Origin: Cyanobacteria bacterium UBA11372
GTDB lineage: Bacteria; Cyanobacteriota; Cyanobacteriia; Cyanobacteriales; Aerosakkonemataceae
DNA: 36,520 nt
Direction of reading: 5' to 3'
NCBI GenBank assembly: GCA_003486675.1
Contig: DNGG01000343.1
Coordinates: forward strand, 627 to 37,146
Each line of letters begins with the position of its first letter. Within the stretch, counting starts at the first letter, position 1. The position numbers and the translations under genes are program-made. Shown here in pieces: positions 15,764 through 24,049 of this stretch. The notes under the pieces were generated by a model. It saw only the letters and a program-made list of their open reading frames with translations. It was not told the origin of the DNA and ran no database searches.

Positions 15764-16297
15764 ATGTCTGCAATATCCAAAAAAATCTGTATGGTTGGCG
15801 ACTTCGGGGTGGGTAAAACCAGCTTAATTCGTCGCTTTGTAGAGCGCCAGTTCAACGACAAGTATCTTTCGACTGTGGGAGTCAAGATTTCCCGCAAAAC
15901 GGTAGAATTAGCCGACATAAAACAGCAAGAAAAGCTGAACGTGCAGTTGCTGATTTGGGATATTGAAGGTCATACCAAATTTAAAGCGATCGCTCCCACC
16001 TACCTGCAAGGTGCCGCTGGCGCCGTCATCGTTGGCGATTTCAGTCGTCAGGAAACCTTAGAGCGGATTCCAGAGCATATTCAGCTTTTTTTATCTGTAA
16101 ATCCCAAAGGGTTTATTATTATTGCTTTAAATAAAGCCGATCTGGTAGATGAAGAGAAAGTGGAAAAACTCTTTTTCACTTATCAGTTTAACGACCACGA
16201 GCGAGTCATACAAACCTATCCAACATCTGCAAAAACAGGAGTTTATGTTGACGAGCTTTTTGAAAAATTAAGTTACCGCATCGTAGAATCTGCATAG
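15764..16297 (+). CDS. Ras-like small GTPase (prokaryotic)
   Basis: A 177-residue single-domain GTPase of Rab/Ras size. All nucleotide motifs are present: P-loop GDFGVGKTS (12-20), switch I with Thr37 in STVGVKIS, DxxG in WDIEGH (Asp66-Gly69), NKAD (123-126) and SAK (155-157). The position of Ras Gln61 is His70, which in other small GTPases lowers intrinsic hydrolysis and suggests dependence on a GAP-like partner. There is no lipidation Cys at the C-terminus. It sits 78 bases after the OmpA/BON gene and 19 bases before the histidine kinase gene, so operon membership is likely. It probably acts as a switch between envelope protein and signal outputs. Other bacterial examples are MglA and the Rup families. 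Confidence 0.92.
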   Translation: MSAISKKICMVGDFGVGKTSLIRRFVERQFNDKYLSTVGVKISRKTVELADIKQQEKLNVQLLIWDIEGHTKFKAIAPTYLQGAAGAVIVGDFSRQETLERIPEHIQLFLSVNPKGFIIIALNKADLVDEEKVEKLFFTYQFNDHERVIQTYPTSAKTGVYVDELFEKLSYRIVESA

Positions 16298-16316
16298 GTT
16301 TAACTCTGGCTGCTCT

Positions 16317-17825
16317 ATGGATTATCTCACACTAAATCGGGAATTAAAAATAGAAGAAACTTCTTTGGCTGTGCAACGCTTTGCTGATTCTCCCGAGGAG
16401 GTGAAAAAGGGAAAAGATGTCCGCCTCAGCTTTCCCGAATTTATTGGAATAGAAGAAATCCTGCTCGCCATCTTTGACGGACGAATGAAGAGTTTCGAGT
16501 TAAAAGGAATTCAACGAGTTTCAAAATCAAATTCTCCTTTATACCTAGATATTGCTGTTTTATTCAATAAAAATGGCACCAGTTCAGGCAACAAACTCTT
16601 TATCCTGTTTGAAGATGTGACCGAAAAAACGATCTTGGAGCAAAGTTTAGCACAGACAATCCGGGAAACCAGTCTTTTATCAACCACCCTAGCTCAGTAC
16701 AAAGAATACATCGATAAAATTATCGACTCGATGACAGATGTCTTGTTAGTCACAACTGAATCGGGTTATATAAAGACAGTTAATATAGCTGCCCAAGATT
16801 TGCTGGGTTATAGGGAAGCCGAGTTAATCAATCAACATATTTCAAACATTATAAAAGATGAAAAATTTTTAGCGAAGCTGGTGCAAGAACCATACTCACT
16901 TAAAAAAAATGTATTGAAAGATGTAGAATTAATTTGTCAAACCAAAACGGGTAAAGAAATTATATTAGCCTTTTCCCAGTCGGCTATTCAAACCGATATA
17001 GAAACGTTACACAATTTTGTTTATATTGGACGGGACATCACCAAGCGCAAGCAAGCAGAAGAAGAGATGCGCAAGGCTCTGGCTCAAGAAAAAGAACTCA
17101 GGGAATTAAAATTCCGCTTTTTCTCAATGGTTACCCATGAATTTGGCAACCCACTCAACAGTATACTCATGTCCGTTGCTTTACTCGAACACTACGGTAC
17201 TGAATCAACCCCAGAAGAAAACCTAGAATATATTCATAACATTAAAACAGCCGCTAACCAAATGACCGAGCTATTAAAAGATGTGTTGGTCATCAATAAG
17301 GCAGAAGCAGGCAAATTAAAGTTTAATCCAGCTCCTGTAGATATAGTAAAATTCTGCACCCAATTAGTCGAACAAATAAAACTGGCGGCAGGGGGCGAAC
17401 GCACAATTATTTTTGCCATTAACAACGATAATAAACAGCTGGAAGAAAGCCACCTCGATCCCTTTCTTCCTTGTATGGATGAAAACCTGCTCCGCCACAT
17501 CCTGACTAATTTACTCTCCAATGCAATTAAGTATTCCCCTCAAGGCAGCACGGTTGATTTTGACCTAAATTATCAGGAGGAAGAAGTCATTTTTAAAATC
17601 AAAGATCGGGGCATTGGCATTAGTACAGAAGACCAAAAACGATTATTTGAGTTGTTTCATCGGGGGAAAAATGTGGGTAAAATTCCTGGAACTGGACTAG
17701 GGTTATCAATTGTCAAGCAAGCTTTAGACTTGCACGGTGGCAAAATTGCAGTGAAAAGTGAAGTAGGAGTGGGTACTACCTTCGCCGTCACTATACCATT
17801 GAGTCAATTGATAGCGAGCCATTGA
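16317..17825 (+). CDS. PAS-domain sensor histidine kinase
   Basis: A 502-residue soluble hybrid-less kinase. It has an N-terminal PAS-like module (1-105, RFADSPEEVKKGKDVR...FPEFIG), a short helix, a canonical PAS (130-245, LGYREAELINQHIS, then GRDITKRKQAEE), HisKA with phospho-acceptor His274 in THEFGNPL, and a HATPase_c domain with N-box NLLSNAIKYS (Asn402), DRGIGIS (430-436) and GTGLGLSIVKQ (458-468). No membrane segment is seen. The first ~245 residues match the cyclase encoded next. It is 19 bases after the GTPase gene. No response regulator is adjacent, so its partner is elsewhere (one candidate is the regulator at 22114-22695, but that is a guess). Confidence 0.93.
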   Translation: MDYLTLNRELKIEETSLAVQRFADSPEEVKKGKDVRLSFPEFIGIEEILLAIFDGRMKSFELKGIQRVSKSNSPLYLDIAVLFNKNGTSSGNKLFILFEDVTEKTILEQSLAQTIRETSLLSTTLAQYKEYIDKIIDSMTDVLLVTTESGYIKTVNIAAQDLLGYREAELINQHISNIIKDEKFLAKLVQEPYSLKKNVLKDVELICQTKTGKEIILAFSQSAIQTDIETLHNFVYIGRDITKRKQAEEEMRKALAQEKELRELKFRFFSMVTHEFGNPLNSILMSVALLEHYGTESTPEENLEYIHNIKTAANQMTELLKDVLVINKAEAGKLKFNPAPVDIVKFCTQLVEQIKLAAGGERTIIFAINNDNKQLEESHLDPFLPCMDENLLRHILTNLLSNAIKYSPQGSTVDFDLNYQEEEVIFKIKDRGIGISTEDQKRLFELFHRGKNVGKIPGTGLGLSIVKQALDLHGGKIAVKSEVGVGTTFAVTIPLSQLIASH

Positions 17826-17987
17826 AATTTTCCCGTTCAACTATTGAGATAGAATTTGAGGAATGGCAAAATTTTATCTATCTCCTGCGAAAATTAACTA
17901 GCGTTTTTGGCGGGAGCGATCGCTAAAAAAATTTTTATCGTCGATCGATATATTATGAAAAAAGAACCTAAAAAATAATAACAGCTA

Positions 17988-19976
17988 ATGAACACCCTTG
18001 TCAAGCAGCTATTGGCGCACTTATCGCCAAACCGGAATCTGGAATACTTGGCGGTAGACCGGGAATTCAACATTCTAGAAATGTCTGAGGGTGTTGAACG
18101 CTTCGCCGAAGATCCCAATCAAGTGAAAGTAGGGGAAGATGTGCGATTTGCCTTTCCCGAACTCTTCGGGTGTGAAGAGATTCTGAACGACGTGCTTGAA
18201 GGTCGGGAGAAAAGTTTCAATTTAAAAGCAATTGGTCGGTTTTTAGACCCGAACAATCCCCTGTATATGGATATTTTAATTGTGGGGGATAAAACGAATG
18301 AAGAGCGGGGACAAGAGCAGTTTATTTTTTTTATTGAAGATGTAACCGAACGGATGGTTCTGGAGCAAAAATTAGTCCAAGGATACAATGAAACTAGCCT
18401 GTTAGCAAGTGCATTGGCGGCTGCTAAACACTACTTGGATGGCATTATCAATGCGATGGCAGAAGTATTGTTAGTGACCAACAATTTGGGAAATATCAAA
18501 ACAATCAATCAAGCGGCGGTGGATTTGTTTGGTTACAAAGAAGAAGAATTAATTAACCAGCCAATTTCAGCGATCGCAACAGATGGAAAAATCTTGCTCC
18601 AAGCGATTGAATCGCGTTTTGGGCAACAAAATGAAGTATTTAAAGATTTAACAGTCGTTTGTAAAACGAAAAACGGCAAAAAAATTGACGTGGCGTTTTC
18701 TTGTGCCGCAATTGAGACAGAAATTGAGGGCATTACCGATTTTGTTTATGTCGGTCGAGATATCACCGAACGCCTGCGGGCTGAAAAGCGCAAAGCAGCG
18801 CAGTATGCCATAACTCGCAGCTTATCCGAGTCTGCCACCCTGTCTGCCGCAGCGCCAAAAATTTTATCAGCGCTTTGCGAACATCTGGGAGCGGATGCGG
18901 GTCAACTGTGGATACCAAATCAGCAGGCAATTCCACCCGCAAGTGCCGGAGAAAGTTGTCCGATTCCGATCGTATTGCGGTGCGCTCAACTGTGGGTAAA
19001 ACCGTCAGTTTCCATCCCAGAATTTGCCAACATTACCTGGCATAGTAGCTTTGAGTTGGGTGTAGGATTAGCCGGTCGCGTTTGGCAGAATTGTTCCCCT
19101 TTGTGGATAACCAATATGGTCGATGATGCCAACTTTCCCCTAGTGAGTTTCGCTGCCCAAGTAGGATTGCACGAAGCGATGGGGTTTCCCATCATGGGAA
19201 ACGGTGAAGCTTTGGGGGTAATGACATTCTTTGGTGGCGAACTCGAACCACCCGACACAGATTTGCTCCAAATGATGGCGGCGATTGGTAGTCAAATCGG
19301 TCAGTATATGAAGCGCAAGCAAGCAGAAGAAGCACTGCGCTATCAACAGCAACAAACCGATCGCTTGCTGTTGAATATCTTACCCGCCACGATTGCCGAA
19401 CGCCTGAAAAAGGATCAAAGAACCATTGCCGAACACTTTTCTGAAGTCAGCGTTTTGTTTGCCGATATCGTTGGCTTTACAGAGCTATCAACTCGCATCT
19501 CGCCGACAGAATTGGTTCATATGCTGAATGCGATTTTTTCCCAGTTTGACTATCTCGTCGAACGACACGGGTTAGAAAAAATCAAGACGATTGGGGATGC
19601 TTACATGGTAGTGGGAGGTATTCCCATCCCCAAGCCAGATCACGCCGAGGCGATCGCAGAAATGGCAATCGACATGCAAACCACAATGGTTCAATTCAAC
19701 GCCGAGACGGGTCAAAATTTTAGGATGCGAATTGGGATTCATACCGGCCCCGTGACGGCGGGGGTGATTGGTGTGAAAAAGTTTATCTACGACCTCTGGG
19801 GAGATACGGTAAATACAGCCAGCCGCATGGAATCTCACGGGATACCGGGAGAGATTCAGGTAACCCAGGATACCTACGAGCGATTGCGCGATCGCTTTTA
19901 CTTCCAGGAAAGGGGTGCGATCGCAGTCAAAGGCAAAGGCGAAATGCTGGCGTATTTGTTAAAGGGTCGCAAATAG
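17988..19976 (+). CDS. PAS-PAS-GAF class III adenylate cyclase
   Basis: A 662-residue soluble enzyme predicted to make cAMP from ATP. Residues 20-262 repeat the sensor module of the preceding kinase (RFAEDPNQVKVGEDVR...FPELFG, then PAS LFGYKEEELINQPIS and GRDITERLRAEK). A GAF domain covers about 270-445. The cyclase domain covers 483-662. Metal-binding Asp493 (FADIVGF) and Asp537 (IGDAYM) are present, as are the adenine-specifying pair Lys533 and Asp602 (YDLWGD) and transition-state Asn609 and Arg613. This is the mammalian-like AC set. It lies 162 bases after the kinase, a gap with an HIP1 site and AT-rich stretch, so it may be read from the operon or its own promoter. Confidence 0.94.
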   Translation: MNTLVKQLLAHLSPNRNLEYLAVDREFNILEMSEGVERFAEDPNQVKVGEDVRFAFPELFGCEEILNDVLEGREKSFNLKAIGRFLDPNNPLYMDILIVGDKTNEERGQEQFIFFIEDVTERMVLEQKLVQGYNETSLLASALAAAKHYLDGIINAMAEVLLVTNNLGNIKTINQAAVDLFGYKEEELINQPISAIATDGKILLQAIESRFGQQNEVFKDLTVVCKTKNGKKIDVAFSCAAIETEIEGITDFVYVGRDITERLRAEKRKAAQYAITRSLSESATLSAAAPKILSALCEHLGADAGQLWIPNQQAIPPASAGESCPIPIVLRCAQLWVKPSVSIPEFANITWHSSFELGVGLAGRVWQNCSPLWITNMVDDANFPLVSFAAQVGLHEAMGFPIMGNGEALGVMTFFGGELEPPDTDLLQMMAAIGSQIGQYMKRKQAEEALRYQQQQTDRLLLNILPATIAERLKKDQRTIAEHFSEVSVLFADIVGFTELSTRISPTELVHMLNAIFSQFDYLVERHGLEKIKTIGDAYMVVGGIPIPKPDHAEAIAEMAIDMQTTMVQFNAETGQNFRMRIGIHTGPVTAGVIGVKKFIYDLWGDTVNTASRMESHGIPGEIQVTQDTYERLRDRFYFQERGAIAVKGKGEMLAYLLKGRK

Positions 19977-20055
19977 TTTAAATCGCAGTTAAGCTTTCTG
20001 CGATCGCGGCAGAACAGTCATACCATAGACTCAGACTCGTTGGAGGGAAGCCACG

Positions 20056-20292
20056 ATGAAAATTTCACGCCCCAACGCCAAAAACCCCACAGCCGAAGAA
20101 ATCCGAGAACTGGAAAAACTCAAAGCCACGATCGAGCGTGCCACAGCAGATGGCAAGGTGACGCGACAAGAACTAGAAACGATTAAAGCATTAGAATGGG
20201 CTGACGGCAAGATTTCCGTTCAAGAATTGGAGTTGTACAGAACCTTGATCCTAGAAAAAATCGAAAAGGGCGAGCTGGAGTACGAGTGGTGA
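20056..20292 (+). CDS. Small charged helical protein, 78 residues
   Basis: I do not recognise the family by name. The protein starts MKISRPNAKNPTAEEIREL. It carries two similar helix-loop units, LKATIERATADGKVTRQELE and IKALEWADGKISVQELE, each with a DGK-hydrophobic-x-x-QELE core that looks like a degenerate EF-hand or TerB-like tandem. A strong ribosome site (GGAGG, 20042-20046) precedes the ATG. It lies 79 bases after the cyclase on the same strand and may close the cluster, perhaps as a regulatory or Ca-binding accessory. Both ideas are inference. Confidence 0.7.
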   Translation: MKISRPNAKNPTAEEIRELEKLKATIERATADGKVTRQELETIKALEWADGKISVQELELYRTLILEKIEKGELEYEW

Positions 20293-20339
20293 CTAAGAAG
20301 ACGCACCAGACAAAGGAGATGGGGAGACGCGGAGCGTTC

Positions 20340-20388
20340 CTTGCACCGAATCCCCTGGTTTCTATCATGGGGTGTTCCCGCGTGCAAG
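20340..20388 (-). repeat. Right-end hairpin of the second tnpB element
   Basis: CTTGCAC (20340-20346) pairs with GTGCAAG (20382-20388), and inside it CCCC (20352-20355) pairs with GGGG (20369-20372). It lies 17 bases downstream of the minus-strand tnpB stop, where IS605-group elements carry the right-end hairpin and the guide RNA scaffold. It differs clearly from the right end at 6977-7005, so this is another lineage. Confidence 0.55.
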
Positions 20389-20404
20389 ACAAAACTTACT
20401 CAAA

Positions 20405-21667
20405 TCAAGCATTGGGCTTAATTTGACGTTTGCTTCCTGCTTCAACCAAGGGAGTCGGCTCCTTCTTGTCTACAGGCGTAAATTCCGCGCTTGCCGCACG
20501 TACTCTATCTTTTGGGGCATTTTCTAGGTTTTGAGCCGCATTTAAATCGCGATCGATAGAAACGCCACACTTGTTGCATCTATAAACGCGATCTTTCAAG
20601 GGCATCGGCTGAACGTTGCCGCAGCAAGAACATGTTTTGGATGAGGGAAACCATCTATCAACCAGCTCTACTTTAGTGCCAAAAAATGACGCCTTGTACA
20701 CCAACATTCTGCGGAAATCATAGAATCCCAAGCTTGAAATAGCTTCAGCCAATTTATGGTTAGCTATCATGCCTTGAATATTCAGATCTTCTATCCGAAT
20801 GCTGTAATATTTAAGGCTTATATCAGTTGTGACCTTTTGTAAAAAGTCTCGTCTGATATTAGCAATCCGGGCGTGCTTATTGGCTAGTCTTTGGTAGTAT
20901 CTCAAGGCATTCTTTGACGATTTTATCCCTTGAGTGCGATTGCCTGAGAGCTTGTTCCGATTACGCCACACATCCTTACTTAGCTTGGTTTTCGCTTTTT
21001 TCAGAGATGGCGGCGCCACAATCTTGGAACCATCTGACAGGGTAGCAAAGCATTTCACCCCCAAGTCAATGCCAACCGCTCGAACCGGATGTACAACTGG
21101 TGGAAGTTTGTCAACATCTAGTGCGAAAGAAACAAACCATCTGTCGGCTACCCTCGAAATAGTAAATGTTTGGCTTGAACATAAAAATGGGATTGGTTGT
21201 TTTAGCCTGAATTGTCCTAGACTAGGGATATTTATCTTCTTGCCTGGGCAAAGTACCTGACGGTTCGTAAATGCAACCATCGGTTCACCCTTTCTGGGAT
21301 ACACTCCTGCCTTTTTTAAGACGGTAAAACTGTCACCTCGTTTTTTTGACTTGAATTTAGGAAAACCAGAAGTACCTTGGCGCCATCGATCAACACCTTT
21401 GGCTAAGTTCCTTAAGGCTGATGAATAGATAGCTGATGGATATTGCTTCATCCAAGCATATTGGGGCAAGGTTTTGACGTAGTTTGTAAAAACCTTTTCG
21501 ATTTCAGTTAACCGTTTTGAGTCGCTAGCTTTAACATCCTCGAACCCCCAGGAAGAGGTAAGCAGTGATAGGCCAAAGTTGTAAACTAAACGGCTAAAGC
21601 CAGCGCAACCGGCTAGGAATGACCTCTCAAAGTTGTTAAGTTTTAACTCCAACTTTAGGCTGTGCAT
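20405..21667 (-). CDS. tnpB: TnpB RNA-guided nuclease homologue, second lineage
   Basis: A 420-residue TnpB. The RuvC residues are all present: VGIDLGVK (Asp201), RIEDLNIQGM (Glu293) and IDRDLNAAQN (Asp374). The zinc ribbon is CSCCG (346-349) with CNKCG (364-367). The N-terminal region (1-190) includes the usual SSALRNLAKGVDRW and FPKFKSKK stretches. No tnpA or RHH gene is beside it. It differs strongly from the other two tnpB genes here except in the core motifs. The ATG at 21667 starts MHSLKLELKLNNFE, a normal TnpB beginning. It looks intact. Left-end limits could not be fixed. Confidence 0.9.
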   Translation of the reverse strand: MHSLKLELKLNNFERSFLAGCAGFSRLVYNFGLSLLTSSWGFEDVKASDSKRLTEIEKVFTNYVKTLPQYAWMKQYPSAIYSSALRNLAKGVDRWRQGTSGFPKFKSKKRGDSFTVLKKAGVYPRKGEPMVAFTNRQVLCPGKKINIPSLGQFRLKQPIPFLCSSQTFTISRVADRWFVSFALDVDKLPPVVHPVRAVGIDLGVKCFATLSDGSKIVAPPSLKKAKTKLSKDVWRNRNKLSGNRTQGIKSSKNALRYYQRLANKHARIANIRRDFLQKVTTDISLKYYSIRIEDLNIQGMIANHKLAEAISSLGFYDFRRMLVYKASFFGTKVELVDRWFPSSKTCSCCGNVQPMPLKDRVYRCNKCGVSIDRDLNAAQNLENAPKDRVRAASAEFTPVDKKEPTPLVEAGSKRQIKPNA

Positions 21668-22113
21668 CGTTGCTGTTCCGGTTATGGTATTAGGCCGTGC
21701 GCGAGTTCGTAAGGGTTAAGCGAGATAAGTAAAGTTTTGCTGCTTGGTACTACGTCTGGGCGTCCTCTTCTAACTCATACAGCATAGTGGGTCATAGGCG
21801 ATCGCGATCGTTGCCAATTACCTATGACCTATTAGCTATTAAAGCAAGTTGCTAGTTGGATCCTTTGACAAAGAAACAAAGGTGAGCTGAAAAATCGTGG
21901 GTTTGACAGGGATAAATAGACGCAGAAACCGGGTTTCTGAATGGGTAATAGGTAATTGGTGTAGGGGCGGGTTTTACCAACCAATCTGTGGCAACACAAG
22001 ATATTCATTTAAACCCGCCCCAAAAGCCAATGAATCCAATTACCAATTACCAATTGCCAATTACCACCGCCAAAGCTTATAACTAGCAACTTGAGTTATT
22101 ACCAAACCAAAAG
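21668..22113. other. Intergenic region between tnpB and the response regulator gene
   Basis: No gene supported. It should contain the left end of the tnpB element on the right of 21667, but no boundary is visible. It also holds the palindrome AGAAACCGGGTTTCT (21924-21938), heptamer units TAATTGG and TTACCAA (21943-21958 and 22038-22064) that face each other as an inverted pair, and a dispersed repeat copy at 21961-22021 between them. Confidence 0.5.
21961..22021. repeat. Dispersed 61-base repeat, copy 2
   Basis: Same outer sequences as 10829-10889 (GTAGGGGCGGGTTTTACCAA at the start, AACCCGCCCC at the end) and equal length, with a changed middle. The conserved complementary ends with a variable middle suggest selection or mobility acting on the ends. 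It sits inside an inverted pair of heptamer arrays. Confidence 0.75.
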
Positions 22114-22695
22114 CTACTTCAGCTTTGACTTGATGAAAGCCATAATTTGACCTTGCTGTTTTTTGAGCGCCTCAATTTCGCCCTGCATCTTGTCAATTTG
22201 CTGTTTGAGCGCCTGAATATCTGCTGCACCCGCTCCATCGGCGGCGGCTGCTGGTGCTGCTGCTGGTGCTGCTGGTGCTGCTGGTGGCTTAGCTGGTGCT
22301 GCTACCTCGCGAGGCAGTTTCGACTTTTTCATCGCCGACTGGATCGCGGCAACCAGATCTTTCTGCTCAAAGGGCTTGAGGATAAACTCAAAATATTTAT
22401 TAAATGCGGGTTCTGGAATTTTTTCTAAAACTTCTTCCCTACGCCCCGACATGATCACCAGAGGAATTTTCTGTAACTCTGGTTTGCTTTGCAGTTGCTT
22501 ATAAACTTCCAAGCCGTTCATTTTCGGCATCAGGAAGTCTAACATGATTAAGTTTGGACGTTCCTGATTGATCAACTTAAGTCCCTCTTGACCGTCTTTG
22601 GCTTCTAGGACTTGGAAGTTGCCCTTGGGTAGCATTGCTTGGACTTGCTTCCTAACAGAGAGGCTGTCATCGATAACCAGGATTTTGTTAGCCAC
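22114..22695 (-). CDS. Single-domain response regulator with Ala/Pro linker and coiled-coil tail
   Basis: A 193-residue regulator. The receiver domain (1-125) has the acidic pair Asp9/Asp10, phospho-acceptor Asp53 (LIMLDFLMPKMNG), Ser83 (IMSGR) and Lys107 (LKPF), so it should be phosphorylated. The loop between Ser83 and Lys107 is a few residues longer than usual. A linker of Ala-Pro repeats (132-158) leads to a short coiled coil (160-193, IQALKQQIDKMQGEIEALKK), not a DNA-binding domain, so output is likely by protein contact. The ATG at 22695 is a good start. The kinase partner is not known from the window. Confidence 0.92.
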   Translation of the reverse strand: MANKILVIDDSLSVRKQVQAMLPKGNFQVLEAKDGQEGLKLINQERPNLIMLDFLMPKMNGLEVYKQLQSKPELQKIPLVIMSGRREEVLEKIPEPAFNKYFEFILKPFEQKDLVAAIQSAMKKSKLPREVAAPAKPPAAPAAPAAAPAAAADGAGAADIQALKQQIDKMQGEIEALKKQQGQIMAFIKSKLK

Positions 22696-22750
22696 AATCG
22701 ACTCCTCTGGCTTGAACTATTAGCTTAGGCTGTGAATTGACCATTTAACT

Positions 22751-23100
22751 TTGACACTCCCCGACAGTGACGCTACGGGGATTCTTAAGACATTACCGTC
22801 TTAATATCCTGAGAACTCGGGCTTACCGGGCGCAATCCTTCTGCCTAATGGCGGTCTGCTATCCTAGTCTGACAACTAGCTCCTCGGTCGTCCACTTTCC
22901 CCGAATCCGGGGGTAGGTTTTAACGTCTTATACTGACGCACGAATCTTAGCACAGTTGCTTCTAAGTTGACTCGACGATTTCGTCGCTTCTGGATTAAAT
23001 CTCCGCTTAAAAGACAGGGGTTTTGTGCTTCCAGTCTTGCCTGATAGTGCCAGTTTAGCGAAACGTCTACAATTTTGAGACGTAACCCGCGTATAGTTTT
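22751..23100 (-). ncRNA. Orphan TnpB-element right end, possible structured RNA or MITE
   Basis: On the minus strand the left side ends AGAATCCCC-loop-CGGGGAGTGTCAA (22751-22784), the same signature as the intact tnpB element's right end at 6973-7005. Inside it are more stems: TTAAGAC/GTCTTAA (22785-22791 with 22798-22804), CTAGT/ACTAG near 22864-22879 and CCCCG/CGGGG near 22900-22914. No tnpB is present. The only frame inside (22876-23103) has no recognisable motif. It is either a deletion remnant, a small non-autonomous element or a guide-RNA gene separated from its nuclease. It fills the divergent promoter region of the regulator gene and lipA. The right limit is not visible. Confidence 0.5.
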
Positions 23101-23117
23101 CATTGATTGGTCATTCT

Positions 23118-24047
23118 ATGCCGTTAGAAGTAGAGCCAACTAACCCAACCGCAAGAGCTGCTTCCCTGCCTCGGGCTGAAATTGAGGCGATGCCGTCTTG
23201 GTTGCGCCGCTCCATCGGCAAAGCCAGCGATATTTCTACCGTTCAGCGCATCATCAAGCAGCGCCAGATTCATACAATTTGCGAAGAAGGACGCTGTCCC
23301 AACCGGGGCGAGTGCTATTCCCAAAAAACGGCAACCTTCCTGTTGATGGGGCCAACATGTACCAGAAGTTGTGGTTTTTGTCAAGTAGATAAAGGACACG
23401 CGCCGATGCCCCTCGACTCGGAGGAACCCCGCAAAGTGGCAGAGGCGGTGAAGTTGTTGGGGTTGCGTTATGCGGTGCTGACTTCGGTGGCGCGGGATGA
23501 CTTGCCGGATGGGGGTGCAGGATGGTTTGTAGCGACAATGGCAGCGATTCGGGAAATCAACCCAGAAACGCAGATAGAGGTGCTGACGCCGGACTTTTGG
23601 GGCGGGAAGAATGCAGAACCAGAACAGCGTCAGCGGGTGGAAACGGTCGCCCTGGCGAAACCGGCTTGTTACAACCACAATATCGAGACGGTGAGGCGGT
23701 TGCAAGCACCCGTGCGGCGGGGGGCGAAGTACTCGCGCAGTTTGGCAGTTCTGCGCCTGGTTAAGCAGGTAGACCCGACTATACCAACCAAGTCCGGTTT
23801 AATGTTGGGACATGGGGAAACAATTGCTGAGATCGTCGAAACGATGGAAGATTTGAGGGCGGTGGGGTGCGATCGCATTACCCTGGGACAATATATGCGC
23901 CCATCCCTCGAACACCTACCCGTACAAAAATACTGGACGCCGGAAGAATTCGACCAACTGGGAGACATCGCCAAAAGTATCGGTTTTGCTCACGTGCGTA
24001 GCGGCCCGCTCGTTCGCAGTTCCTACCACGCAGGGGAGAGTGAGTAA
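23118..24047 (+). CDS. lipA: Lipoyl synthase
   Basis: A radical-SAM enzyme that inserts two sulfurs into protein-bound octanoyl groups to form lipoyl cofactor for 2-oxoacid dehydrogenases and the glycine cleavage system. The 309 residues match the family. The auxiliary cluster motif is CEEGRCPNRGEC (Cys55, 60, 66) and the radical-SAM motif is CTRSCGFC (Cys81, 85, 88). Other family blocks are VLTSVARDDLPDGG, IEVLTPDF, HNIETV and SGLMLGHGE. The ATG at 23118 was preferred over a TTG at 23103 because the latter overlaps the orphan element. It is monocistronic, with a repeat hairpin after the stop. Confidence 0.97.
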   Translation: MPLEVEPTNPTARAASLPRAEIEAMPSWLRRSIGKASDISTVQRIIKQRQIHTICEEGRCPNRGECYSQKTATFLLMGPTCTRSCGFCQVDKGHAPMPLDSEEPRKVAEAVKLLGLRYAVLTSVARDDLPDGGAGWFVATMAAIREINPETQIEVLTPDFWGGKNAEPEQRQRVETVALAKPACYNHNIETVRRLQAPVRRGAKYSRSLAVLRLVKQVDPTIPTKSGLMLGHGETIAEIVETMEDLRAVGCDRITLGQYMRPSLEHLPVQKYWTPEEFDQLGDIAKSIGFAHVRSGPLVRSSYHAGESE

Positions 24048-24049
24048 CG

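Noticed and set aside
22876..23103. Minus-strand frame of 75 codons before lipA
   Set aside because: It lies within the orphan element's structured part and shows no TnpB, IscB or other motif, so it is treated as non-coding sequence.
23124..23705. 193-codon minus-strand frame within lipA
   Set aside because: It lies antisense to the conserved lipoyl synthase motifs, with His/Arg-rich low-quality composition.
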